Shown here in pieces: positions 41,364-50,346 of a DNA stretch of 64,000 nt. Numbering within the stretch: position 1 is the stretch's first letter; each line of letters begins with the position of its first letter. The notes below the pieces were generated by a model. The model worked only from the letters and a program-made list of their open reading frames with translations, did not search any database and was not told the origin of the DNA. The stretch is taken from NCBI RefSeq assembly GCF_046507575.1, contig NZ_JBKFEY010000015.1, positions 1 through 64,000 on the forward strand. Direction: 5' to 3'. The position numbers and the translations under genes are program-made. Source of the DNA: Pontitalea aquivivens (GTDB lineage: Bacteria; Pseudomonadota; Alphaproteobacteria; Rhodobacterales; Rhodobacteraceae).

Positions 41364-42632
41364 ATGGTCGATTTCAGCTTTGGCGACGAACGCCCGAAAC
41401 GGAAGCACCACGGCGACCTGCTTCTTCAGGTCGAAGCGGTCCATCCAGAAGAACGCGCCGTCTCCGGCGTGGATTTGCGTAGTGGTGAAACCTTCAAGGT
41501 CGCACTCGCGACCACCGAGGAATTCGCCAAGCACTTTGTCAGCTCGCAGGATCAACATCGACCCTTCGCTGAACGTGTCACAGCTGCCGAAAAGCGCTTC
41601 GAGGATCGTCCCGCGCTTGTTGAAGGCGGGGAAGAGGCCAAGACGCTGCACGTTGAAGTTGGTTCGGTGGTGCTGCTCGAAAACACGCGGACATTCCAAA
41701 CCCCGGACGGCGAAGAGAAGACCGCCACTGCATGGCCGAAGTCCGTTGTTCGCGACCCCGCGCAAGAGGCCGTTTTGACGGGAACCGTCCAAGCCACGCA
41801 CTACGAGACAAAGGCCGGGCAGCGGATTGATGTGACGGTTGTTCGTGAAGACGCCGCGCAACCCATCACCGATTTCGACCTGGAAGGGGCCTTTACTGGT
41901 GCGTGGGACGATCTGCCCCTGACGCAAACCGGCGTGGTCATTGCCTTGCGCAATCAGCGTGGGGAAGTCACGACAGCGAACCTGACCACGCCATATCGGA
42001 AATATGAACCGGAACCGTCACTGGAAGCTGCGCTGGACGCGCCACAGGGCACTTACCAGCTTTTCGCCGCTGCCGTGGTCGCCGCGCAAACTGGCCTCCG
42101 CGAATTCGATGACCTCAAGATCAACGAGCAGGTCAATCCGAAGAAGGTTGAAATCGCCCGGAAGATCTATGATCTGGTGGCCGAAAACCCTGATAATCCG
42201 CCATTTGAGATCACCGTCATGCCTATGGCGAAGACGCAGTTCATCCCCGGCGACTCGTTGACCAACTTCCTGCGGGACTATCACGGCACCCGGAACGGAA
42301 AGCCCAGCGAAAACAAGCAGCCCGATCCGGGCAAGAGTTTCCAGGGCAAGGGGTTCGTTCCTGCGGTGATCGCCATGTCTCGCGATCCGAAAAGCCCGGA
42401 CATTTCTCCGGCCTCGGCCCGTATCCTTACGCCGGAGAACAAGTTCAGCTTTGGCGACATCAACGTCAAGGAGAACGTGCTGCCGCGCAAGATGCGCGAG
42501 ATCGGCGCGGAAGCGTCTGTTCGCGTGTTCGGTGAAACCTTCGGTGCGAACGCCGCAAAGGCCGAGATGGAAGCCAAGCCGGAGCAGGAAGCCGGTCGCA
42601 AGAAGAAATACGACGCGGCCCCCGGCCTCTAA
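41364..42632 (+). CDS. Hypothetical protein preceding the DarB-like gene
   Basis: A 422-residue soluble protein that I do not recognise. The sequence is largely beta-like in the first half (LLQVEAVHPEERAV, LHVEVGSVVLLENT) and has a disordered, Lys/Glu-rich C-terminus (AEMEAKPEQEAGRKKKY). It is probably a functional partner of the methylase-helicase that starts 16 bp later. In phage P1 the DarB antirestriction protein is accompanied by several Dar proteins packaged with it. ATG at 41364 follows GGGAGACAAGGGA; ATG at 41349 is less likely. Confidence 0.7.
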   Translation: MVDFSFGDERPKRKHHGDLLLQVEAVHPEERAVSGVDLRSGETFKVALATTEEFAKHFVSSQDQHRPFAERVTAAEKRFEDRPALVEGGEEAKTLHVEVGSVVLLENTRTFQTPDGEEKTATAWPKSVVRDPAQEAVLTGTVQATHYETKAGQRIDVTVVREDAAQPITDFDLEGAFTGAWDDLPLTQTGVVIALRNQRGEVTTANLTTPYRKYEPEPSLEAALDAPQGTYQLFAAAVVAAQTGLREFDDLKINEQVNPKKVEIARKIYDLVAENPDNPPFEITVMPMAKTQFIPGDSLTNFLRDYHGTRNGKPSENKQPDPGKSFQGKGFVPAVIAMSRDPKSPDISPASARILTPENKFSFGDINVKENVLPRKMREIGAEASVRVFGETFGANAAKAEMEAKPEQEAGRKKKYDAAPGL

Positions 42633-42647
42633 CCCCGAGGGACTGTC

Positions 42648-45600
42648 ATGGCGTATTTTATCCCTCATGACGATGGCCGGTTTGTTTCGGCCATCGTTGA
42701 AAACAAGCACATTGACGGGAATCAAGGTCACTCCCTTGCCGTTTGGACCGGCCCGGATGAAGGGAAGGCCAGGACGCGCATCCGCTCGACCCTCATGCGC
42801 ACCCGCGTCAACCTTGCAGAGGTGAATGCGCCTGACGGTGGAACCGTCTTCTTGCTTCCCTTGCGCTTTGCGAACGCACCCTTCTGGGCGGATTTCATCG
42901 ACAATCCGGCCAGCAAAGGCATTGCTGCCGACCTTTACGAAGCTGACAAGCTGAACGCCGCATCCGAACGCTTGAACGAGGCTTCGGGGATCGAGCTTCG
43001 AGACCCAGAGCTTATAGGCCGTAACCGCTATGGCTATTCGGTCTATGATCGTAGCTTTGGGCGCACGGCCCATAAGGTCGGCAACCATCGTGAAATCGTG
43101 CCGGAGTGGCATCGCAAAGACGGCCACGTCTACGGCGACAAACACCCGGAAATGTTCTTCCGCGCCCGAAGCGACTACGATCTTGCCGAAAATGCGCGAT
43201 CCGTCTTCATCCAGATGGCCAACGGCGATCCGCTCACCGAGGCGGATGTAGACCGTTTCGCCAGCGCCCTGACAACTCCCGAATTCCGTGTCCGTCCGCG
43301 CGAGCTGATGGAGCATGTCGAGGCCGAGGTTAGCCGCTGCATAGCGACAGGTGAAATCGAGGGCAGGGCACCCCTTGATGCCCTTATGGCAACCTTCCCG
43401 AAAGCGCGGGAACGCACTGCGGCAACGATCATCAATCAGCAGTATTCGACGCCCTATCCCTTCGGCCTCGCCGCCTCGCAAATATTCGACAACATTGCAG
43501 GCAAGACGGTGTTGGAACCCACCATCGGCAACGGCGCTCTGGTCGCGCCCTTTGCCGCTCTAGGGGCTGATGTGACCGGCTTCGAGATCGATCACGGGCG
43601 GTTCATGCGGGCCACCCGAGCGCTGGGCGATAACGGCGCAGCTATCGAGCATGGCGACTTCCTGACTGCCGCGCAGGGGCTGGGGCAGGGGGCGTTTGAT
43701 TTCGTGCTGGCGAACCCACCGTTCGACGGAATGCCTGCCAGCACCGATATTCCCATTGCGGGAACCAAGTTCACAACTGACCGCCTTCACTATGCCATAG
43801 CGGTTGAAGCACTACAGCGCTTGAAGGTTGGTGGCAGCGCATTCTTTGTTCTGCCCACCAATTTCATCAACCCAGAGGTCAAGGAAGGAACGGCCAAGCG
43901 CTTCCATAACCTGATGAAGCTCGCATTCGACCAGGTTGAAGAAGCTGTTGCCGATGGACGCCTCTACCAAGGTATGGGCACCACTGTTCCCGTCCAGGTT
44001 TATGCCGCGCATGGCTTTCGTGCCGAGCTGCATCCCTTTGCAAAGCTGAACGATCCAGAGTTCATGGGTGCTGTGCGCAGCCTCAAAACCTATTCGGACC
44101 TCTATGATTGGGCTGACGATTGCCGCGCCCGGTTTGGGTTTGAACCGCTGGGCCTCGCGTCTCTGCCGGTGCGGCACGAGCCTGAAGCGCCCGAAGAGAC
44201 TACATCAGCTCCCGAGCCGTCAGGACCGCGCACAGCACCAACAGAGCCCGCCAGCCCCGCTGACCCCTCTAGCGGCAGGGAACCGGCATCTACGGAGCCG
44301 ACGCGCAGCAACGGGGCGCAGCGGGGGGCAAGCGGTCGGGGACGGGCAACCCGTCAAGCGCAACCGGCACCGGAAGCTCCTGCGATCCCCGCCGCCGCGC
44401 CAATCGTGCCAGAGCCGCCAGCCACCGTAGAGACGGCCGAGCCGGTTCTGAAAGACGATCCGCTGCCGCGCTGGCTGACCGATAGTCTGGCGAGCGAAGA
44501 AAATCAGGCTTACCGGCCTTTCTCCCAAGCAGGCGCAGCCACTTCTGTGATCCCGCGCTCTCTGTCTGGCGCGATCTACGGTGCGCTTGAGAACCTGACA
44601 GCCAAGCTCAAACGCGAGCACGGTCGGGATTATGACGTTGACGCCTATGTCGCTGATGCGCTGCGCATCCCGAAAGAAGAGCTGCTAAAGGGCGAACGGC
44701 TTTCGCCCGAGCAGATCGACGGCGTTGCGTTGTCTCTGGACGGCATGTCCGAAGGGCGCGGCGTTCTGATTGGGGATTTGATGGGCCTCGGTAAGGGCCG
44801 CGAGCAGGGCGCGATTGTCGAGAGCGCCTTAGCAGATGGCGATCCGATCATGTTTGTGACCGTGAAGCCCTCGCTTTTCTCCGACTTCCTCGTCCGCGAC
44901 CTGACTGACGTGAGCCAGCGCCCTACAGCAGAGCGGCTGGAAAGCGGGGAAATCACAGTCCACCTGGTGAACGATAACGCGATCCTTTTGGATCGTAACG
45001 AAAAGACCATCTACCGCCAGAAGGGGGGGACGAAAGGTGAAAAGAGCTACGCAATCCCACCTGATGCCAATGTGGTGGCGAGCACCTATTCCCAATTCCA
45101 GAAGGCCGACACGGGGGCGCAACGTCTCGAAGCGGTCAAGGAATGGGTTCAGCATCACTTCGACCAGGGCAGGAAGCCGCGCATCCTACTGGATGAGGCT
45201 CACAAAGCCGCCTCGCCGGATTCCAACACCGGCATGTATTTCGCCAACCTTTGCCGGTTCGTGGAAGAAGGCGGGGGGTCTGTAATCTGGTCATCCGCCA
45301 CCGGCATCAAAACCGGCCAGCATATCGACCTCTACTACAGCGCCCTTCCAGATACCGGCTTGGGTAAGGCCGAGCTGCTGGAAATCATGGCCGGTGGCGA
45401 CTCCCTTTCACTCCAAGAAGCCCTGTCCCACGAAATGGCGGCAAGCGGCTCCCTGTTTGTCCGGCAGCTGGCTGACCAAGGGATTGAGCGCGATTTGCCA
45501 CGACTGGTAGACTTCGACCCCGACAAGATCACCCGTGTGCGCGAAAAGGTCGATGCGGCAACGGAGATCCTTCAAGACGTGATCGACTTTGTTCCCACGA

Positions 45601-48600
45601 TCAAGGAGCTTGCCACGAGGATCGCCAAGGATGAGTTCGGCGGGTCAATCTTCCGCAACGGGGTGGACAAGCTCAAGCTCGACACCAACTCGCCGGTCAC
45701 GAACCTGCACCACTTTTCCGGCTATCTGACGCTTGCGGCAAAGGGCCAGTTCATTGAAGAGCTGGTGACGGACAGCCTGTCGCGAGGCGAAAAGCAGGTG
45801 TTTGCCATCGAGCACTTGGGCGCAAGCATCCTCGCGTGGAAGATGGCCCAACCAGGTGAGCTGCGGACAGATGGCAATGGCGGGCGCTACTTCGACACTG
45901 CCCCCAATCTGGGTGACGTGCTCAAGCGCTATCTCCACGAGGCCATGAAGGTCAAAGCCACGAACGCGCTGGGCAACCAGATCATCGTTGACCTTTCCGA
46001 AGAGCTGGGCGGGTTCATTCGCGGCCTTTCCGATCAGATCGATGAGGCCGACCTGACAGAAATGCGGGTGGATGGCGCAGACATGATCCATGCCGCTTTG
46101 GCGCGGATGGGCCTAAGCAGCGGCGAGCTGACAGGCCGCACATCCAGTGGCGGGCTTGGCGTCCTGGGCGAGGATAACGGGCGATTCTATCTTTACGAAT
46201 TCGAGAAGGGGGGGGCGAAAGCTAATCTCCAGGTCGCGAACAAGTTCAACAACGGTGATCTTGACGCTTTGGTTCTGAACAAGTCGGCGTCCACGGGCAT
46301 TTCGCTTCATGCGGCGAAGTCGGTGGGGGATGATCTTCGGCGGCGCTGTATGATTAAGATGGAGCTGCAAGGCGATATTGTGGATGAGCGCCAGATTGAG
46401 GGCCGCGTTAACCGCAAGGGGCAGGTCGAAGGCCCGCGCTATGTCGCGCCGCTGACCGGGTTTGTTTCGGATGATCGTCTTGCGTCCCTGTTCAACCGCA
46501 AGAACCGCTCGCTGTCAGCCTCGACCAACGCGACACGCGAGAACAGCACCAACATCGACGAGGTGGTGGACCTTCTGAACCCCGTGGGCCGCGAGGTCGT
46601 TTTCGATTATCTGACGCGCAACCCGCAGCTCGCGGCCGGGCTGGACATTGACGTTGGCAAGGATGTCACGCCCGACGACAGCCTGACGCGCAAGCTGCTA
46701 GGGCGGCTGATCGTGCGGCCACTGGATGAACAGATGCGCGTTGTCGGTGAAATCGACGTGCAGTATCAGATGCGCTCGGAATTTCTTGACCGGCGTGGCC
46801 TCAATCCCAACAAGAACACGCGCCGGGACTGGCGCGGCCATGTCGTTGACCAGGATGTGTTGCTGGCCGAAAACCGTGCATCCGGCATGGGGTCAAAGCC
46901 CGTCTACATGACAACTATCGAAGCGCCGACGGTGGTTGCGCCACTCGCCTATGACCAGGTGGTGAAGGCAGTTAAACGCGGTCTTTCACAAGCCCAGCTG
47001 ATCGGTGATCTGCCGGAGCTGATGAGCAAAGCCTTTGACGAACATGGCACACCGAAGTTCAACGGCCGTCCTTGGCTGAAGACGGTAGGGCTGATGGATC
47101 GCTCACACTTCGAGGCTGGCGATACGCGGGACGTGCCTAAGATGGTGGAAGAGCTTCGGCAATTCTACTCGCGTCACAACCTGTCGCACACCGATGCCGC
47201 CAAGCTGAAGCAGGAGGGTGACAGGGCCAAGCTGATGACGCTTCGCAGTGCAATCATGCTGTCAAACCTCTCGGCCAGCGTCGAAGTCGGCCGGGCCGTC
47301 TTCCTAAACCCCGCCCTGGTCCCTGACCTTGAGGAAACGCGGCTCACGAACGTGGTGCAGATGACCGAAGGCGGCGAGGGGTGGATTCCCGGTGTCGTCA
47401 CGAGCTACAGCGCTTCCGGTTCATATCCTCTCGATCCAGACTATCACACGTTCACAGTTGCCGTCCCCGGCGAGGCTGAACCGATCAAGGTGAAGCTGGG
47501 CAATGTCGCCCGGCATCTTCGCGCAATGGATCAGTATGCGAACAACTGGCAGGACGTTCGTTTTGTTGTCCCGGTCGATGAGTTTCTGATCCGCTATGCG
47601 CAGCAAGAGAACCTTGAAGCTGTGCAGGACTGGCTTGTCCCTCATGCCGAAAACGCAACGCTGTTCAGCCGCGCCAAACCGGACGGTTATCGCTTCGATA
47701 AGAACCTGCCAACGGTCCTGACGCGACGGCCGGAACATGAGGCCCTGTTCAGCGCCCTGTTTGACCGGACTGTGGCAGGCGAGGTCATGGAGCAAAAGAC
47801 CGTCCTGACCGGCAACATGTTCCGTTCGATGCTGCTCACTCGGCAAAAGAACGGGCAAAGCGCCGGAACGAAGATCCTGTTCAGCGATGACAAGGGCATC
47901 TGGCACCATGGGATCGAGGTCGGGGGCGGGCCGCAGAACGAAAAGATGCGCCGCATTCGTGATAAGGCCCAGGTGACGGCCAGCAGCTCCGCGACCATCA
48001 AGACCGCCGATCAGCTGTCACAACTGTTCGGCCTGGTCATGGATCAGGATGTGCGCCAGCCGTTCCACCGGGAGGGCCAGCCTCGCCCGCCATCGCCCCT
48101 TGATCGCGCGGATGCGATCTACGGAAAGATTGGCGGCACCACGCTTGGAGAGCGGTTGAAGGTCGAAGGCTTACCCCCCATTGCCGAGGGCATTCGCGCT
48201 CCGGCTTGCGCGTTCGTCGGGCCTGATGTGTTCAGCGAGAAGCTGCTTGAGCCTCGCAACAACGTCTACAAGGGCCTCAATGCCCACGCCGGGGTCAACT
48301 TGAAGCCTTACCTGCCAGAGGACGTGAACATGAGAGCGGTCGGCGCTTTCTCAACGCCCTACGAGCAGTTGAAAAATGCGGTCGCATCGAGCTTCAAGGA
48401 TTTGAAGCGCGGCGACATGTATTATTTCCCTCTGCAAGGCGTTGCCTCGGTCATCTTCGATCCGAAAAACGCCATTCTTCAGCAGGAATTCCCTGACCTC
48501 GTAGAGCGCGGATCAAGCAAGCAAGCGATCTACATGGACGGGAAGTATTTCAGCGCCCCCACCAGCATGATCGGCATCGCCTTTCCGTGGAGCTACGACG

Positions 48601-48848
48601 AAGACGGGCAGATCAGGGGAGAGGCGCGAGGAATCCACCAACGGGTGACGGAAGCACTCATCCGCCTGGGGGAAACAGCCGAGCAGCCAGTGCTGCTCAC
48701 AGGCGCTTTGCGGGTAGTGGCAGAAAGACTCGATTCTGCGTCTTTCGAGCTTCAACGCGAAATCGATCAGTCTCTGGATGCCCACGCAGAGCTGGAAAAC
48801 GTGAACGCTTCGCGGCCTAGACGGGCCGCGTCTGGACCAAGCGCATGA
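42648..48848 (+). CDS. DarB-like fused DNA methylase and strawberry-notch-type helicase
   Basis: A 2066-residue fusion. Residues 250-450 form an N6-adenine methylase domain: SAM motif VLEPTIGNGALVAPFAALG near 286 and catalytic NPPFDG near 355. A disordered Pro/Glu linker (510-610) follows. Residues 690-1300 are an SF2 helicase of the strawberry-notch type: GDLMGLGKGREQ (Walker A near 712), LLDEAHKAA (near 848), and motif VI GRVNRKGQVEGPRY near 1253. The remaining 700 residues are uncharacterised. The arrangement and size match DarB of phage P1 (2255 residues), which protects incoming DNA from type I restriction. RBS GAGGGA precedes ATG 42648. Confidence 0.82.
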   Translation: MAYFIPHDDGRFVSAIVENKHIDGNQGHSLAVWTGPDEGKARTRIRSTLMRTRVNLAEVNAPDGGTVFLLPLRFANAPFWADFIDNPASKGIAADLYEADKLNAASERLNEASGIELRDPELIGRNRYGYSVYDRSFGRTAHKVGNHREIVPEWHRKDGHVYGDKHPEMFFRARSDYDLAENARSVFIQMANGDPLTEADVDRFASALTTPEFRVRPRELMEHVEAEVSRCIATGEIEGRAPLDALMATFPKARERTAATIINQQYSTPYPFGLAASQIFDNIAGKTVLEPTIGNGALVAPFAALGADVTGFEIDHGRFMRATRALGDNGAAIEHGDFLTAAQGLGQGAFDFVLANPPFDGMPASTDIPIAGTKFTTDRLHYAIAVEALQRLKVGGSAFFVLPTNFINPEVKEGTAKRFHNLMKLAFDQVEEAVADGRLYQGMGTTVPVQVYAAHGFRAELHPFAKLNDPEFMGAVRSLKTYSDLYDWADDCRARFGFEPLGLASLPVRHEPEAPEETTSAPEPSGPRTAPTEPASPADPSSGREPASTEPTRSNGAQRGASGRGRATRQAQPAPEAPAIPAAAPIVPEPPATVETAEPVLKDDPLPRWLTDSLASEENQAYRPFSQAGAATSVIPRSLSGAIYGALENLTAKLKREHGRDYDVDAYVADALRIPKEELLKGERLSPEQIDGVALSLDGMSEGRGVLIGDLMGLGKGREQGAIVESALADGDPIMFVTVKPSLFSDFLVRDLTDVSQRPTAERLESGEITVHLVNDNAILLDRNEKTIYRQKGGTKGEKSYAIPPDANVVASTYSQFQKADTGAQRLEAVKEWVQHHFDQGRKPRILLDEAHKAASPDSNTGMYFANLCRFVEEGGGSVIWSSATGIKTGQHIDLYYSALPDTGLGKAELLEIMAGGDSLSLQEALSHEMAASGSLFVRQLADQGIERDLPRLVDFDPDKITRVREKVDAATEILQDVIDFVPTIKELATRIAKDEFGGSIFRNGVDKLKLDTNSPVTNLHHFSGYLTLAAKGQFIEELVTDSLSRGEKQVFAIEHLGASILAWKMAQPGELRTDGNGGRYFDTAPNLGDVLKRYLHEAMKVKATNALGNQIIVDLSEELGGFIRGLSDQIDEADLTEMRVDGADMIHAALARMGLSSGELTGRTSSGGLGVLGEDNGRFYLYEFEKGGAKANLQVANKFNNGDLDALVLNKSASTGISLHAAKSVGDDLRRRCMIKMELQGDIVDERQIEGRVNRKGQVEGPRYVAPLTGFVSDDRLASLFNRKNRSLSASTNATRENSTNIDEVVDLLNPVGREVVFDYLTRNPQLAAGLDIDVGKDVTPDDSLTRKLLGRLIVRPLDEQMRVVGEIDVQYQMRSEFLDRRGLNPNKNTRRDWRGHVVDQDVLLAENRASGMGSKPVYMTTIEAPTVVAPLAYDQVVKAVKRGLSQAQLIGDLPELMSKAFDEHGTPKFNGRPWLKTVGLMDRSHFEAGDTRDVPKMVEELRQFYSRHNLSHTDAAKLKQEGDRAKLMTLRSAIMLSNLSASVEVGRAVFLNPALVPDLEETRLTNVVQMTEGGEGWIPGVVTSYSASGSYPLDPDYHTFTVAVPGEAEPIKVKLGNVARHLRAMDQYANNWQDVRFVVPVDEFLIRYAQQENLEAVQDWLVPHAENATLFSRAKPDGYRFDKNLPTVLTRRPEHEALFSALFDRTVAGEVMEQKTVLTGNMFRSMLLTRQKNGQSAGTKILFSDDKGIWHHGIEVGGGPQNEKMRRIRDKAQVTASSSATIKTADQLSQLFGLVMDQDVRQPFHREGQPRPPSPLDRADAIYGKIGGTTLGERLKVEGLPPIAEGIRAPACAFVGPDVFSEKLLEPRNNVYKGLNAHAGVNLKPYLPEDVNMRAVGAFSTPYEQLKNAVASSFKDLKRGDMYYFPLQGVASVIFDPKNAILQQEFPDLVERGSSKQAIYMDGKYFSAPTSMIGIAFPWSYDEDGQIRGEARGIHQRVTEALIRLGETAEQPVLLTGALRVVAERLDSASFELQREIDQSLDAHAELENVNASRPRRAASGPSA

Positions 48849-48859
48849 AAAGTCATGCC

Positions 48860-48874
48860 GAATTTAGATTGACC
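48860..48874 (+). promoter_or_regulatory. AATTTAGATTGACC box after the helicase gene
   Basis: Plasmid-wide motif variant, directly before a small reading frame at 48888 and the structured leader of the candidate rep gene. It may be the promoter of that transcript. Confidence 0.4.
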
Positions 48875-48887
48875 GGAGAAAAAGATA

Positions 48888-48995
48888 ATGCGTATAGATT
48901 TTGAGGGGATCACGGGGAATCGTGCTATAGCTAGTGCGAGACTCGCCGCGAGTCACAAGAGGTTAACGCGAGCAAGAGGCAAAGCCCAGCTGTAA
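48888..48995 (+). CDS. Possible 35-residue leader peptide
   Basis: A small open frame (MRIDFEGITGNRAIASARL start, ending in ARGKAQL) with the purine-rich GGAGAAAAA ahead of it and a TTTAGATT box 15 bp upstream. The sequence has basic residues at the end. Its role is unclear; it could be a translated leader in replication control, or spurious. Confidence 0.3.
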   Translation: MRIDFEGITGNRAIASARLAASHKRLTRARGKAQL

Positions 48996-49024
48996 AAAAG
49001 GAAACCCCGCGAGGCGCGGGGCCA
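48994..49024 (-). terminator. Minus-strand terminator (candidate end of an antisense RNA)
   Basis: CCCCGCG-AGG-CGCGGGG (49008-49024) is a perfect 7-bp stem, and on the minus strand it is followed by TTTCCTTTTTT. This is an intrinsic terminator for leftward transcription, although no minus-strand gene lies to its right for several kilobases. It would fit a short antisense RNA from the leader of the gene at 49189. Confidence 0.55.
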
Positions 49025-49075
49025 TCGCGGGACAATCCGTAGGGTCGAACCAGTTACCAGCTGGATCAATCTGTC
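49000..49075 (-). ncRNA. Candidate antisense (copy-control) RNA
   Basis: A possible leftward promoter TTGCAA (near 49106) with 16-bp spacing to TAGGGT (near 49085) would start an RNA of about 75-85 nt ending at the terminator at 48994-49024. The RNA would include the inverted repeat TAGGGTCG / CGACCCTA (49040-49047, 49081-49088) or parts of it. Promoter strength and transcript are unproven. Confidence 0.3.
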
Positions 49076-49106
49076 ACCACCGACCCTATCGATTTCCCGA
49101 AAATTT

Positions 49107-49180
49107 GCAACTGAAAAATCGCTCTTGAGCGGACGGTTTTCTGTTGCCTGATGGCCTGCGGCCTCGCCTGTCTGCACAGG
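49107..49180 (+). promoter_or_regulatory. Structured leader with RBS-sequestering hairpin
   Basis: GCAACTGAAAA (49107-49117) pairs with TTTTCTGTTGC (49137-49147) with one mismatch, and encloses CGCTC-TT-GAGCG. GGCC-TGC-GGCC follows. CCTGT-CTGC-ACAGG at 49167-49180 pairs with the ribosome site of the downstream gene. Such layered stems indicate post-transcriptional control. Confidence 0.5.
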
Positions 49181-49188
49181 AGAGACCA

Positions 49189-50109
49189 ATGACGTATGCA
49201 CTTGAGACACCGCAATTTAACTCGGGTATGCTGGCGCATTACCTGACAACGGAACTTGGCCGCATGGGCAAAGCTGCGGGCCTCGCGCTTCTGCTTTTGG
49301 CGAAGGTTAACTGGCAGTCCGACGAGAGCTTTGGGCCGCGCGGAACCATCAACCATCTGACTGTCCGTAAGATGGCTGATGCACTCGGTTGCTCGCCCAG
49401 CACTGTCCACGACCATCTTGCGATCTTACGAGAGGCTGGAATCATCGGCAGTGAGCCGGTTTCAGATGCCAAGGGCGCGATCCGCTACTGCCGCCTGTGG
49501 TTCACTGGTTTTCTCAACTGGCTACAGGAGCGCTTTGAGGCGGGTGTAGCCCCATCCAAGCCTTCGGGTGGGGGGGGGTCCGAAAAACCGGAGAGAAATC
49601 ATAATAACAAAACTCAAAAAATTATTGATCTTGATGAAGTGAAATCAGTGAAGTTTGGGCCGCTCGAAGACATGATCCGCAGGGCTGACCCAAAACTTGC
49701 AAGCGGTGACAGGGCGGATTGCCAGCTCGTCTTCGATAAATTCCGATCCTACAACATGCGCAAAGGAACCACCCAGATCGGGGTTGCAGCTCTTATTGGC
49801 TTTGCCAAGCGCTTTACCGAGTTCCAGCGCCCCAAGGCTCCAAGCTATCAGCCCGCAGCTGCAAAGGTCACACGGGCTGCGCCCGTGGCTGCTGCGCCGA
49901 AGGATGAAGATCCGGCAAAAGCTGCGCTTCGGAAGCACATGGACCCGTGCGTCTTCAAGGCATGGATCGAGCGGCTGACCTTTCGACGCACCGGGTCAAT
50001 CCTTACGGTTGTCTCGTCTACCAGCTTCATCAAATCGCATGTTTCCCAACACTTTGCAGACGAGATCAGCCGTGCAGCCGGTCCAGCGGTTCAGGTGGAG
50101 TTCCGGTAG
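49189..50109 (+). CDS. Candidate replication initiator (winged helix plus DnaA-domain-I-like)
   Basis: A 306-residue protein. Residues 15-120 form a winged-helix domain (AAGLALLLLAKVNW, then LTVRKMADALGCSPSTVHDHLAILREAG). The linker (120-240) is Gly, Asn and Lys rich and includes a run of nine G in DNA. Residues 250-306 (CVFKAWIERLTFRRTGSILTVVSSTSFIKSHVS in part) resemble DnaA domain I, which binds helicase loaders. A plasmid initiator is the best guess, because of this mix and the antisense-like leader; a transcription regulator is the alternative. CAGGAG precedes ATG 49189. Confidence 0.5.
   Translation: MTYALETPQFNSGMLAHYLTTELGRMGKAAGLALLLLAKVNWQSDESFGPRGTINHLTVRKMADALGCSPSTVHDHLAILREAGIIGSEPVSDAKGAIRYCRLWFTGFLNWLQERFEAGVAPSKPSGGGGSEKPERNHNNKTQKIIDLDEVKSVKFGPLEDMIRRADPKLASGDRADCQLVFDKFRSYNMRKGTTQIGVAALIGFAKRFTEFQRPKAPSYQPAAAKVTRAAPVAAAPKDEDPAKAALRKHMDPCVFKAWIERLTFRRTGSILTVVSSTSFIKSHVSQHFADEISRAAGPAVQVEFR
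49570..49578 (+). repeat. G9 homopolymer inside the candidate rep gene
   Basis: Nine consecutive G in the linker between the two domains. Slippage here would frameshift the protein and leave the winged helix without the C-terminal domain. Confidence 0.6.
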
Positions 50110-50127
50110 AGTTCCAGATTGACCAAT

Positions 50128-50150
50128 ACTATCTAAAAACATATTGTTGT
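50128..50150 (+). promoter_or_regulatory. ACTATCTAAAAACATATTG box heading the second Dot block
   Basis: Plasmid-wide motif with the extended right half (AACATATTGTTGTTTTAC), 22-45 bp before the start at 50173. It probably marks the promoter of the 50-61 kb transfer operon. Confidence 0.55.
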
Positions 50151-50172
50151 TTTACGGATAGGAGTGCTCTGC

Positions 50173-50346
50173 ATGAGTGAATTGGCAGAAAAACAGGTTG
50201 GTGCGGCCGTCCTCACGCTCGCCGGTAATGAACCGGACGCCGAGGAAGTGGATGACGGATCGTTGATCCGCACCTGGATTTTCCATCAGCTCGTTGAGAG
50301 TGCGCCTACGGTTGAAGCTGTTCTTTCGGAAGGAGATGAGCCGTGA
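50173..50346 (+). CDS. Small acidic protein at the head of the second Dot block
   Basis: A 57-residue acidic soluble protein of unknown role, first of the plus-strand transfer operon. GGAG is eight bases before ATG 50173. Its stop overlaps the GTG of the next gene. Confidence 0.6.
   Translation: MSELAEKQVGAAVLTLAGNEPDAEEVDDGSLIRTWIFHQLVESAPTVEAVLSEGDEP

Noticed and set aside
42018..43481. Minus-strand open frame of 487 codons across the DarB-like gene start
   Set aside because: It crosses two well-supported plus-strand genes and has no recognisable domain.
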